Notes under the pieces: generated by a model
What the model saw: only the letters and a program-made list of their open reading frames with translations
Told to the model about the DNA's origin: nothing
Databases searched by the model: none
Program-made: the position numbers and the translations under genes
Part shown: piece by piece, positions 1-5,871 of the stretch
Layout: each line of letters begins with the position of its first letter
How positions within the stretch are numbered: the first letter of the stretch is position 1
Origin: Ventricola sp036297385
Lineage (GTDB): Bacteria > Bacillota > Clostridia > Christensenellales > Aristaeellaceae
NCBI GenBank assembly: GCA_036297385.1
Contig: JAXJLD010000110.1
Span: 1-6,019, forward strand
DNA length: 6,019 nucleotides
Direction of reading: 5' to 3'

Positions 1-197
1 AACGTATCCCCATATGGCGAAGCCTTTCAGGCAAAGCAGTCAGGGAGCGAAGCGTTACCTGACGGGGGGTTTAGCACATGGCTTTTTTATTCAGCAACAG
101 GATAACACAAAAACCGCCCCGCTTTCCGATGAGGGAAAGCGGGGCGATTTGATATTCCATCGTATTTTCTGATTAAAACGAGCTATACGCGCGAAGC
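1..197 (+). repeat. Intergenic repeat, copy 1 (cut by window edge)
   Basis: Matches 344-540 base for base apart from five substitutions (positions 88, 119, 123, 131, 178), with no gaps. The left end is the window edge, so the full length is not known. It contains a hairpin centred on GGGAGCGAAGCGTTACC (39-63), a block ATGGCTTTTTTATTCA (78-93) and a terminator-like hairpin (108-146). No coding frame with a recognisable product was found. Confidence 0.9.
108..146 (-). terminator. Intrinsic terminator in repeat copy 1
   Basis: A perfect 13-bp stem (115-127 with 134-146) with a 6-nt loop; the minus strand continues G-UUUUU-G. It faces transcripts arriving from the right (sortase side) and would be the second stop after the one in copy 2. 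Confidence 0.7.
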
Positions 198-343
198 GGA
201 GAAGGGGTTTGGGGATGAAATCCCCAAGCAGGGTTTGGGGACTGGAGCCTGCCGCCGCCAGTGGCGGAAACAGGCAGGCGAAACGTCGGAAATCGCAAGG
301 AGCGCTTTGCGCGACTATGCGAGTTTCCCGGAATCGCAGCCCT
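198..343. other. Gene-free spacer between repeat copies, rich in hairpins
   Basis: No supported gene. Visible inverted repeats: 209-227 (8-bp stem TTGGGGAT with a GAA triloop), 247-275 (GCCTG with CAGGC outside, CCGCC with GGCGG inside) and 302-312 (GCGC-TTT-GCGC). Its last 27 bases (317-343) belong to the block repeated at the right end of the window. Confidence 0.6.
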
Positions 344-540
344 AACGTATCCCCATATGGCGAAGCCTTTCAGGCAAAGCAGTCAGGGAGCGAAGCGTTA
401 CCTGACGGGGGGTTTAGCACATGGCTTTTTCATTCAGCAACAGGATAACACAAAAACCGCCTCGCCTTCCGATAAGGGAAAGCGGGGCGATTTGATATTC
501 CATCGTATTTTCTGATTAAAGCGAGCTATACGCGCGAAGC
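344..540 (+). repeat. Intergenic repeat, copy 2
   Basis: Second direct copy, 343 bp downstream of copy 1. The block just before it (317-348) is repeated exactly, in inverted orientation, at 5982-6013, so the real repeat unit probably begins near 311 or earlier. It contains the small hairpin GGC-GAA-GCC (359-367), the hairpin at 382-406, the block at 421-436 and a terminator-like hairpin (451-489). Similarity to copy 1 ends sharply after 540. Confidence 0.9.
451..489 (-). terminator. Intrinsic terminator in repeat copy 2, stem partly decayed
   Basis: Same structure as in copy 1: stem 458-470 with 477-489, U-run on the minus strand. Substitutions in one arm create one C-A mismatch and one G-U wobble, so it should be somewhat weaker. 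It is the first hairpin with a good U-run downstream of the sortase gene, although about 320 nt beyond its stop. Confidence 0.6.
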
Positions 541-668
541 TGCGCGCTCCGCTGAGGCCAGAGGGACTGGGGGGAGTTTCGATTCTCCCCCCAAGCCCCT
601 CTGGACACCCCTTCCCCCCTGCAAACGATCAGGGCTGCGGCCCTGAACCCATGGGAAGGGCCGGGTGT
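541..668. repeat. Two adjacent long hairpins
   Basis: Hairpin 1 (558-604): 8 bp CCAGAGGG with CCCTCTGG, a small internal loop, then 8 bp GGGGGGAG with CTCCCCCC... closing an 8-nt loop. Hairpin 2 (605-668): ACACCC and CTTCCC pair with GGGTGT and GGGAAG across a 4-nt bulge, and enclose a 7-bp hairpin TCAGGGC-TGCG-GCCCTGA (629-646). The two are directly adjacent. No U-run follows on either strand, so they are not simple terminators. No gene is supported here. Confidence 0.6.
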
Positions 669-808
669 TGGGCGGAACGGCGGGAGGGGCAGGGAGAAGG
701 CTTCACACTGTTTTGCGTCTAAAACCTTTTATTCAAATGGAACCTGTTTCAATCGTAGACCGCTTCGCGGTCTGCGCTGAATCAAGTTTTTTTAGAATAC
801 AAACGGTG
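669..808. other. Gene-free 3' flank of the sortase gene
   Basis: No supported gene. It holds one tight hairpin (757-773, AGACCGC with GCGGTCT around a 3-nt loop) 36 nt after the sortase stop. On the minus strand it is not followed by a U-run; on the plus strand a run of seven T lies 13 nt beyond it. It is therefore a weak candidate terminator only. Confidence 0.5.
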
Positions 809-2152
809 TTACTGTGCGGTAGTCAGACGGATGCTGGCGCGGAGCTGGGAGCGGGTCTCCCCCTCCCGCAGTCGGCGTGCGAGGATGACCAGACGATCCT
901 CGTCCAGACAGGTGGAGAGCGTGAGCAGCGCGTCATCGGGCTTCACGCTGAGTGGAATGGCATACTCGGAGCGGAGCTGTGCCTGACGCACGAAATGCTC
1001 AAATGCCTGATCGCTTGGAAATGTCGGATAGGAGAAGTAATTGAAGAAGCGCTCGTCATTCACGTCCAGCGAGACGCGCAGCACGGCAAAGATGACGTAC
1101 TGCTCCTCCTTCCAGAGCGTGTCAAACTGGATGAACGGGTGATGGATGATGTAATCGACACCGCTCAGGTACTGCGTGAGGCGGCCAAACATGGTGCCGT
1201 CCTTCATGTTATGGCCGTGCAGCAGAAGGTTCTGCGTCTGCGCCGCAAAGCGGTGATGTACGTCCAGAAAGATCGTGCCAGCATTGTTTTTCTGCTTGTT
1301 GAAATCCCGCTTGAGGTAGTACGAGTTGTCCTTGTACACCACGGGCAGATCCAGCACCTCCGGGATGCTCAGCCAGCCGATCAGGTCGTGGTTCTCCTTG
1401 TGAAGCGCCTCCATAGGCGCCAGCGGCGTGCCGCCTACGGTGTGAAAGACGCGCGGTGTGGGCGCGGGTGTCGGCGTGGCCTCGGGTGCATCCAAATGCT
1501 GTGCGGCGGCGGTTGGCGCGGGTGTGGGTGCGGCGGTCGGCGCGGCCGTCTCCGGCAGGATGACGACCGGCGCGGGATCGGACGAGGGGTCAAGGCTCGG
1601 CGCTTCCGTTTCGGATGCGGCGGATACGAGCTGGGCGCGGCGTGCTGCGAGATCGTGATTGAGCCGCTTGGTGCGCACGGAGCGCACGGTGATGCCCGCA
1701 ATCATGACCGTGCTGAGCAGCGCAACGCCGCACAGCGCGATGATCGGCAGATTGCGCAGCAGCGGCGAAGCGCCCCTGCGCTGGGACGGCTGCGTTCGCT
1801 GATGGATTTCAAACGCGCCTATGTCGGACGCTTGGCGTGAAGGCGCTTGATGGGACGGAGTGGACGTTCGCTTTTTCAGGCGCACGCATAAGGGATTCAG
1901 GCCGGAGCGGACAAACGCGCAGAATCTTTGAAGCGTATGCAAAAGCCACGGCTTCAGGACTGCGGCAAGCGCACAAAGACCGTCCACCGTGCGCAGAAAA
2001 AAGCGCCGGACGGCCTGAACGATGGACGCGGGATCGAAGCGCTGAAGCTTGTCGATCACGCCGAAGCGGTCAAGCTCAACGAGCGCATCGGGCACGCGAA
2101 ATCTGCCGATGTACTTTGGCCGCCTGCGGCGAGCCGGTCTTTTGTGGGGCAT
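809..2152 (-). CDS. srtB: Class B sortase with long N-terminal extension
   Basis: 447 aa from the chosen start. Membrane-anchored transpeptidase expected to attach surface proteins to the cell wall. Order of parts: basic start (PHKRPARRRRPK), an amphipathic and arginine-rich segment to about residue 131, one membrane helix (about 132-156), a Pro/Thr/Ala linker (about 183-233), then the sortase domain (about 240-440). That domain has GWLSIPEVLDLPVVY, catalytic His314 in HGHNMKDGTMF, TLSTC with Cys415, and a probable catalytic Arg420 in DEDRLVILARRL. HGHNMKDGTMF and TLSTC are class B hallmarks. Class B enzymes are usually about 230-280 aa, so the 130 residues before the membrane helix are unusual. 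Start: the frame opens at 2236 (475 aa) without a ribosome binding site, while ATG 2152 has GAGAGGA 6 nt upstream. It has its own promoter at 2288-2316. No substrate gene is visible, so its target is unknown. Confidence 0.88.
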   Translation of the reverse strand: MPHKRPARRRRPKYIGRFRVPDALVELDRFGVIDKLQRFDPASIVQAVRRFFLRTVDGLCALAAVLKPWLLHTLQRFCAFVRSGLNPLCVRLKKRTSTPSHQAPSRQASDIGAFEIHQRTQPSQRRGASPLLRNLPIIALCGVALLSTVMIAGITVRSVRTKRLNHDLAARRAQLVSAASETEAPSLDPSSDPAPVVILPETAAPTAAPTPAPTAAAQHLDAPEATPTPAPTPRVFHTVGGTPLAPMEALHKENHDLIGWLSIPEVLDLPVVYKDNSYYLKRDFNKQKNNAGTIFLDVHHRFAAQTQNLLLHGHNMKDGTMFGRLTQYLSGVDYIIHHPFIQFDTLWKEEQYVIFAVLRVSLDVNDERFFNYFSYPTFPSDQAFEHFVRQAQLRSEYAIPLSVKPDDALLTLSTCLDEDRLVILARRLREGETRSQLRASIRLTTAQ

Positions 2153-2158
2153 GAACAA

Positions 2159-2165
2159 TCCTCTC
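2159..2165 (-). promoter_or_regulatory. Ribosome binding site of the sortase gene
   Basis: Minus strand reads GAGAGGA, 6 nt before ATG 2152. It is weaker than the leu sites but clearly better than anything in front of the alternative ATG at 2236, and is the reason the shorter start was chosen. Confidence 0.6.
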
Positions 2166-2287
2166 TCGGGGCGGCATCGTTTGAATCGCGCTGTTCTTCT
2201 TGGCTTTTGAAATCGCAGACCAAACGCAGGCCTCATCCGTCATTGCAGCTATCCCAGTTGGACATGGAATAGCGTCATACGTCTTAG

Positions 2288-2316
2288 ATTCTACTTCTTT
2301 TTCGCAGGAACGTCAA
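2288..2316 (-). promoter_or_regulatory. Sigma-A type promoter for the sortase gene
   Basis: Minus strand: TTGACG at 2316-2311 (5 of 6 to TTGACA), a 17-nt A-rich spacer, then TAGAAT at 2293-2288 (5 of 6 to TATAAT). Start of transcription is expected near 2281, giving a 5' leader of about 130 nt before ATG 2152 (about 45 nt if the 2236 start were used). It lies just after the ogt terminator, so the sortase gene appears to be a separate transcription unit. Confidence 0.75.
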
Positions 2317-2364
2317 TACGGCGCACGCTGCATTTGTCTGCGCGTAAACCTGTGTACGGCGTGC

Positions 2365-2411
2365 GGAAAATACAAAATTATCCACAGAACGGCGCGGTTC
2401 TGTGGATAATT
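2365..2411 (-). terminator. Intrinsic terminator of leuCDB-ogt
   Basis: A perfect 15-bp inverted repeat (2376-2390 with 2397-2411) encloses a 6-nt loop. On the minus strand the stem starts 6 nt after the ogt TGA and runs into a U-rich tail (UUUUGUAUUUU, down to about 2366), the layout of a rho-independent terminator. On the plus strand no T-run follows, so it acts on the leu operon only. The stem arms are AT-rich at the base and contain TTATCCACA. Confidence 0.75.
2378..2409. promoter_or_regulatory. Inverted pair of perfect DnaA-box 9-mers
   Basis: TTATCCACA lies on the plus strand at 2378-2386 and on the minus strand at 2409-2401, facing each other across 14 bp. This 9-mer is the classical high-affinity DnaA box. 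The pair coincides with the arms of the ogt terminator, so the match may be a by-product of the stem. Whether DnaA binds here is not shown by the sequence alone. Confidence 0.35.
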
Positions 2412-2417
2412 GTCGCG

Positions 2418-2936
2418 TCACGGACGCGGAAAGAAGCCAATTTTTTCGCCGTTTTCCAGAGCCAGCAGCGCCTGTTTGCGCGGAAGGCCGCCCGCATAGC
2501 CCGTCAATTCGCCGTTTGCCCCCAGCACGCGATGGCATGGGATGAGCAGCGCAATGGGATTGCAGGCGACGGCATGGCCCACCGCCTGCGCGGACATATG
2601 CGCAAGGCCCTGCCGCGCGGCTAACGTCCGCGCGAGTGTGCCGTAGGTGGTCGTCTGCCCGTAGGGAATCTCGCGCAGCAGCGCCCAGACGGCTTGCTGA
2701 AAGGGTGTGCCGATGGGACGAAGCGGCGGAGCGAAGTCCGGCAAGCCGCCGGAGAAATACACGTCGAGCCAGCGCCGCGCCGATTCCAGAGGCGGAACGC
2801 TTTGTGCACTGATTGAGCCCTTGACCGTGCAGGCAAAGCGCTGCTGTCCCTCAAACCAAAGCCCTGTAAGCGCTTCACCGTCCGAGGCAAGCAGGATATC
2901 GCCCAGCGGCGAGGGGCAAAATGTCAGGTGGTTCAT
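2418..2936 (-). CDS. ogt: Methylated-DNA--protein-cysteine S-methyltransferase (Ogt/MGMT)
   Basis: 172 aa. Suicide DNA repair protein that takes the alkyl group from O6-alkylguanine (and O4-alkylthymine) onto its own cysteine. Residues 76-172 form the conserved C-terminal domain: GTPFQQAVWALLREIPYGQTT (helix-turn-helix region from about 76), NPIALLIPCHRVLG with acceptor Cys134 in PCHR (133-136), then GYAGGLPRKQALLALE. Residues 1-75 are the poorly conserved N-terminal domain. No AdaA-like zinc domain is fused, so this is a stand-alone repair enzyme and not an Ada sensor. At the arginine-finger position before AVG it has Gln117 (SAQAVGHA), a variant I recall from other Bacillota homologues. The start ATG overlaps the leuB TGA (ATGA, 2933-2936) with no strong ribosome binding site, indicating translational coupling to leuB. 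It is the last gene of the operon; a hairpin terminator begins 6 nt after its stop. Confidence 0.94.
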   Translation of the reverse strand: MNHLTFCPSPLGDILLASDGEALTGLWFEGQQRFACTVKGSISAQSVPPLESARRWLDVYFSGGLPDFAPPLRPIGTPFQQAVWALLREIPYGQTTTYGTLARTLAARQGLAHMSAQAVGHAVACNPIALLIPCHRVLGANGELTGYAGGLPRKQALLALENGEKIGFFPRP

Positions 2937-3997
2937 ACCCGTGCGGCGACGAGATCGCCCATCTGCGTGCAGCCCACGCGCGTGCAGCCCTCGGAGAAGA
3001 TATCGCCGGTGCGGAAGCCCTCGTCAAGCACCTGAGAGACCGCCGTCTCGATGGCTGCGGCTTCCTTTTCCAGACCGAGGCTGTGACGCAGCAGCAGCGC
3101 ACCGGAGAGGATGGTGCCCAGCGGGTTGGCGATATCGCGCCCCGCGATGTCCGGCGCGGAGCCGTGAATGGGCTCGTACAGGCCGCGCGTCCCTTCGCCA
3201 AGGCTGGCGGAGGGCATCATGCCGAGGCTGCCCGCAATGGCTGCGCTCTCGTCGGAGAGGATGTCGCCAAAGAGGTTGCCGGTGATGAGCACGTCAAACT
3301 GGCTGGGGCGCAGGATGAGCTGCATGGCGGCGTTATCCACATACATGTGGGTAACTTCAACCTCAGGATAGTTCGCCTGAAGCCGGGTGACGGTCTCGCG
3401 CCAGAGGCGGGAACATTCCAGCACGTTCGCCTTATCGACGGAGCAGAGCTTTTTGCGGCGCTTCATGGCCATGTCAAAGCCGATGCGTGCGAGGCGCTCC
3501 ACCTCCGCCGCGCTGTAGGCCATCTCATCGGTGGCGGAGAGGCGATCCTCCGCACGCCAGCGCTTGCCAAAGTAGATATCGCCGGTCAGCTCGCGCAGGA
3601 TCATCACGTCGATGGGCTGGGCGATGATGTCCGGGCGCAGCGGGCACGCGGCCGCAAGCTGCGGATGGATGGTGCAGGGGCGCAGGTTGGCGAATACCTG
3701 CATCCCCTTGCGCAGCGCCAGCAGCCCCTTCTCCGGGCGGCTGGCAGGATCCACGCCGTCCCACTTCGGGCCGCCGACGCTGCCCATGAGCACCGCGTCC
3801 GCAGCATTGCACGCGGCGAGCGTCTCCTCGGTCAGCGGCACGCCGAAGCGGTCGATGGACGCGCCGCCCAGCGCATACTCGTCAAAGATAAAGTGATGAC
3901 CGTATCGGGCGGCAACCTGTTCAAGCACCTTCACCGCCTGCGCGGTGATTTCCGGGCCGATGTAATCGCCCGGCAGGGTGACAATCCTTGCATTCAT
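2933..3997 (-). CDS. leuB: 3-isopropylmalate dehydrogenase (LeuB)
   Basis: 354 aa, typical length. NAD-dependent oxidative decarboxylase converting 3-isopropylmalate to 2-ketoisocaproate. By alignment from memory with Thermus LeuB, the catalytic and substrate residues are kept: Arg96, Arg106 and Arg135, Tyr142 (in IYFG), Lys189 (SVDKANVLE), Asp221 (MYVDNAAMQ), Asp245 and Asp249 (NLFGDILSDE). The cofactor-side segment EPIHGSAPDIAG (275-286) is canonical. Two signature positions differ: LPGDGIGPE reads LPGDYIGPE (Tyr12), and RELTGG reads RELTGD (Asp140). Start: an upstream ATG exists at 4024, but AAGGGAGG (4006-4013) lies 8 nt before the ATG at 3997, and the protein from there (MNARIVTLPGD) begins where family members do. 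Its TGA overlaps the ogt ATG. It could act on a related 2-hydroxy acid, but linkage to leuCD makes leucine synthesis most likely. Confidence 0.95.
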   Translation of the reverse strand: MNARIVTLPGDYIGPEITAQAVKVLEQVAARYGHHFIFDEYALGGASIDRFGVPLTEETLAACNAADAVLMGSVGGPKWDGVDPASRPEKGLLALRKGMQVFANLRPCTIHPQLAAACPLRPDIIAQPIDVMILRELTGDIYFGKRWRAEDRLSATDEMAYSAAEVERLARIGFDMAMKRRKKLCSVDKANVLECSRLWRETVTRLQANYPEVEVTHMYVDNAAMQLILRPSQFDVLITGNLFGDILSDESAAIAGSLGMMPSASLGEGTRGLYEPIHGSAPDIAGRDIANPLGTILSGALLLRHSLGLEKEAAAIETAVSQVLDEGFRTGDIFSEGCTRVGCTQMGDLVAARV

Positions 3998-4005
3998 GGG
4001 GAATT

Positions 4006-4013
4006 CCTCCCTT
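4006..4013 (-). promoter_or_regulatory. Ribosome binding site of leuB
   Basis: Minus strand reads AAGGGAGG, 8 nt before ATG 3997. It lies downstream of the alternative ATG at 4024, so it rules out that start in practice. Confidence 0.85.
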
Positions 4014-4045
4014 GTTTCAATCAATATGCATAGCGCATGAAGCGC

Positions 4046-4540
4046 TCACGCCTGCATCCGCCTGCGGACATAACCGGCGATGCCGCCGCAGTCGATGATC
4101 TCCTGAATGAACGGCGGGAAGGGCGCGGCGTGGAACGTCTCGCCGGTGGTCACATCCCGGATCACGCCGCTGTCGAGGTCGGCTTCAACCTCATGCCCCT
4201 CGGTGATGGAGGCGGCGGCAGCGGGACATTCGATGATCGGCAGGCCGATGTCGATGGCGTTGCGGTAAAAGATGCGGGCGAAGCTGTCCGCGATGACGAG
4301 CTGAATGCCGCTGGCCTTGATGGCGATGGGCGCGTGCTCGCGGGAGGATCCGCAGCCGAAGTTGCGCCCCGCGACGATGATGCGGCAGGTCTTGGCCTTT
4401 TCCTTGAACGCGCCGTCGATGTCCTCCATGCAGTGCTGCGCCAGCTCGGCGGGATCGGTGGTGTTCAGGTAGCGGGCGGGGATGATGACGTCGGTATCGA
4501 CGTGATCGCCGTAGCGGATCACCTTGGCGTGAATGTGCAT
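4046..4540 (-). CDS. leuD: 3-isopropylmalate dehydratase small subunit (LeuD)
   Basis: 164 aa, the normal length for the short-type small subunit. It is the swivelling aconitase domain that closes over the LeuC iron-sulfur site and helps set substrate specificity. Residues 14-24 read VDTDVIIPARY, and residues 60-71 are the signature NFGCGSSREHAP, which contacts substrate in this family. The frame stays open upstream to 4837, but that part overlaps leuC and looks nothing like LeuD. The true start is ATG at 4538-4540, which begins MHIHAKVIRYGDHVDTD and is preceded at 8 nt by GAGGAGGT (4549-4556), lying inside the end of leuC. The 1-nt gap to leuC suggests coupled, equimolar translation of the two subunits. 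A 48-nt gap, with a small 5-bp hairpin just after the stop (4032-4046), separates it from leuB. Confidence 0.96.
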   Translation of the reverse strand: MHIHAKVIRYGDHVDTDVIIPARYLNTTDPAELAQHCMEDIDGAFKEKAKTCRIIVAGRNFGCGSSREHAPIAIKASGIQLVIADSFARIFYRNAIDIGLPIIECPAAAASITEGHEVEADLDSGVIRDVTTGETFHAAPFPPFIQEIIDCGGIAGYVRRRMQA

Positions 4541-4541
4541 C

Positions 4542-5804
4542 TCACATGACCTCCTCAGGCGTGGCAACGCGGCCCAGAATGGCGGAAGCGGCGGCGACGG
4601 CCGGGCTGGCGAGGATGACCTCGCTGCCGGTATGGCCCATGCGGCCGACAAAGTTGCGGTTGGTGGTGGATACGGCACGCTCCCCATCGGCCAGCACACC
4701 GCAGTGACCGCCCAGACAGGGGCCGCAGGTGGGCATGGTGAAGATGGCGCCCGCGTCGATGAAGATATCCACGAGCCCCTCCTCCACGCACGTCTTGACG
4801 ACCTGCTGCGTGCCGGGGATGACGATGCAGCGCACATACGGCGCGACCTTGCGCCCCTTGAGGATCTTTGCCGCCACGCGCATATCGCTGATGCGTCCGT
4901 TGGTGCAGCTTCCGATCACGGCTTGGTCGATGGTCAGCCCGGCACATTCGCGCGCGGGCTTCGTGTTCTCCGGCAGGTGCGGCAGGGAGACGGTCATATC
5001 CAGCTCGTTCAGGTCGATCTCCACCACTCTGGCGTATTCCGCGTCCTCGTCCGGCTCAAACGCCGTCCATTCGCGGGTGACGCGCTCCTTGAGATAGGCG
5101 CGGCACACGTCGTCCACGGGGAAGATGCCGTTCTTCGCGCCGGCCTCGATGGCCATGTTCGCGATGGTCAGCCGCCCGTCCATGTCGATCTCGCGCACGC
5201 CCTCGCCGGTGAATTCCAGCGATTGATACAGCGCACCGTCCACGCCAATCTCGCCGATGAGGTGCAGAATCACGTCCTTGCCGGAGACCCACGGCTTCAT
5301 CCTGCCCTTGAGTACGACCTTGACCGCCTCCGGCACCTTGAACCAGCATTCGCCGGTGGCCATGCCCACAGCCATGTCCGTGGAGCCCACGCCCGTGGAG
5401 AACGCGCCGACCGCGCCATAAGTGCAGGTGTGGCTGTCCGCGCCGATGATGACCTCGCCCGGGGCGACGACGCCCTGCTCCGGCAGCAGCGCGTGCTCGA
5501 TGCCCGCGCGGCCCACCTCGTAATAGTGGACGATGTGCTGCGCTTTGGCAAAATCGCGCATCTGCTTGGCCATCGCCGCAGACTTGATGTCCTTGTTGGG
5601 GACGAAATGATCCGGCACGAGCGCGATTTTCGCGGGATCAAAGACCTTGGTTGCGCCCATCTTGGTGAATTCGTTGATCGCTACCGGGGCGGTGATGTCG
5701 TTGCCCAGCACGAGATCCAGCTTGCACATCAGCAGCTCGCCCGCCCGGCAGCTTGCCACGCCTGCGGCGCGCGCGAGGATCTTTTGCGTCATGGTCATGC
5801 CCAT
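4542..5804 (-). CDS. leuC: 3-isopropylmalate dehydratase large subunit (LeuC)
   Basis: 420 aa. Large subunit of isopropylmalate isomerase, which converts 2-isopropylmalate to 3-isopropylmalate in cytoplasmic leucine synthesis. It belongs to the aconitase superfamily, in the short (about 420 aa) form that works with a separate LeuD. Visible motifs are GADSHTCTYG (residues 121-130), IGSCTNGR with Cys300, and PTCGPCLGGHCG with Cys360 and Cys363; the three cysteines are the expected [4Fe-4S] ligands. The start at 5804 is chosen because AAGGAGGAA (5812-5820) puts GGAGG 9 nt upstream; the internal Met at residue 3 would be too far from it. It is the first gene of leuCDB-ogt, with one base between its stop and the leuD start. 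No leuA precedes it inside the window. LeuCD of this type can also serve the citramalate route to isoleucine or be a homoaconitase relative, but the adjacent leuB favours leucine synthesis. Confidence 0.96.
   Translation of the reverse strand: MGMTMTQKILARAAGVASCRAGELLMCKLDLVLGNDITAPVAINEFTKMGATKVFDPAKIALVPDHFVPNKDIKSAAMAKQMRDFAKAQHIVHYYEVGRAGIEHALLPEQGVVAPGEVIIGADSHTCTYGAVGAFSTGVGSTDMAVGMATGECWFKVPEAVKVVLKGRMKPWVSGKDVILHLIGEIGVDGALYQSLEFTGEGVREIDMDGRLTIANMAIEAGAKNGIFPVDDVCRAYLKERVTREWTAFEPDEDAEYARVVEIDLNELDMTVSLPHLPENTKPARECAGLTIDQAVIGSCTNGRISDMRVAAKILKGRKVAPYVRCIVIPGTQQVVKTCVEEGLVDIFIDAGAIFTMPTCGPCLGGHCGVLADGERAVSTTNRNFVGRMGHTGSEVILASPAVAAASAILGRVATPEEVM
4549..4556 (-). promoter_or_regulatory. 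Ribosome binding site of leuD inside leuC
   Basis: Minus strand reads GAGGAGGT within the last codons of leuC, 8 nt before ATG 4540. It selects this ATG over the longer open frame and fits leuC-leuD translational coupling. Confidence 0.85.
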
Positions 5805-5811
5805 CGTCGAG

Positions 5812-5820
5812 TTCCTCCTT
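5812..5820 (-). promoter_or_regulatory. Ribosome binding site of leuC
   Basis: Minus strand reads AAGGAGGAA, with 9 nt between GGAGG and ATG 5804. It fixes the leuC start. The preceding CCTTT (about 14 nt upstream) can pair with AAAGG at the 5' edge of the site in a weak 5-bp hairpin; whether this matters is not known. Confidence 0.85.
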
Positions 5821-5871
5821 TGGTTTCAAAAGGTTGGATACCGTTTCTCTTTTCAGCACCACATATTGCTT
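5821..5871 (-). other. Leader immediately upstream of leuC
   Basis: Together with the inverted repeat to its right this makes about 200 nt upstream of leuC. I see no T-box consensus, no leucine-rich leader peptide, no attenuator with a U-run and no convincing -35/-10 pair. The leuC promoter may be weak, use another sigma factor, or lie beyond the window. Confidence 0.4.

Noticed and set aside
209..515. Two small plus-strand open frames across the repeats
   Set aside because: They overlap each other in different frames, run through repeats and hairpins, and have no ribosome binding site or recognisable product.
1..540. CRISPR array
   Set aside because: Only two long (197-bp) copies with a 146-bp spacer; no short regular repeats.
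665..1840. Long plus-strand open frame (391 aa) opposite the sortase gene
   Set aside because: Antisense to a gene with clear catalytic motifs; its low-complexity Arg/Gly-rich protein resembles nothing and reflects GC-rich codon bias.
2153..2236. Longer sortase start at 2236
   Set aside because: No ribosome binding site in front of that ATG, whereas ATG 2152 has GAGAGGA at suitable spacing; not fully excluded because the promoter fits both.
2376..2411. Chromosomal replication origin
   Set aside because: Only one inverted box pair within a terminator, with no dnaA/dnaN neighbours or AT-rich unwinding region.
2570..2600. Gln117 in place of the arginine finger as evidence of an inactive Ogt
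   Set aside because: PCHR and all other motifs are intact, and SAQAVG is a variant I recall from other Bacillota homologues.
2921..4033. Long plus-strand open frame (370 aa) opposite leuB
   Set aside because: Complete mirror of leuB with no recognisable domain; leuB's motifs and ribosome binding site settle the strand.
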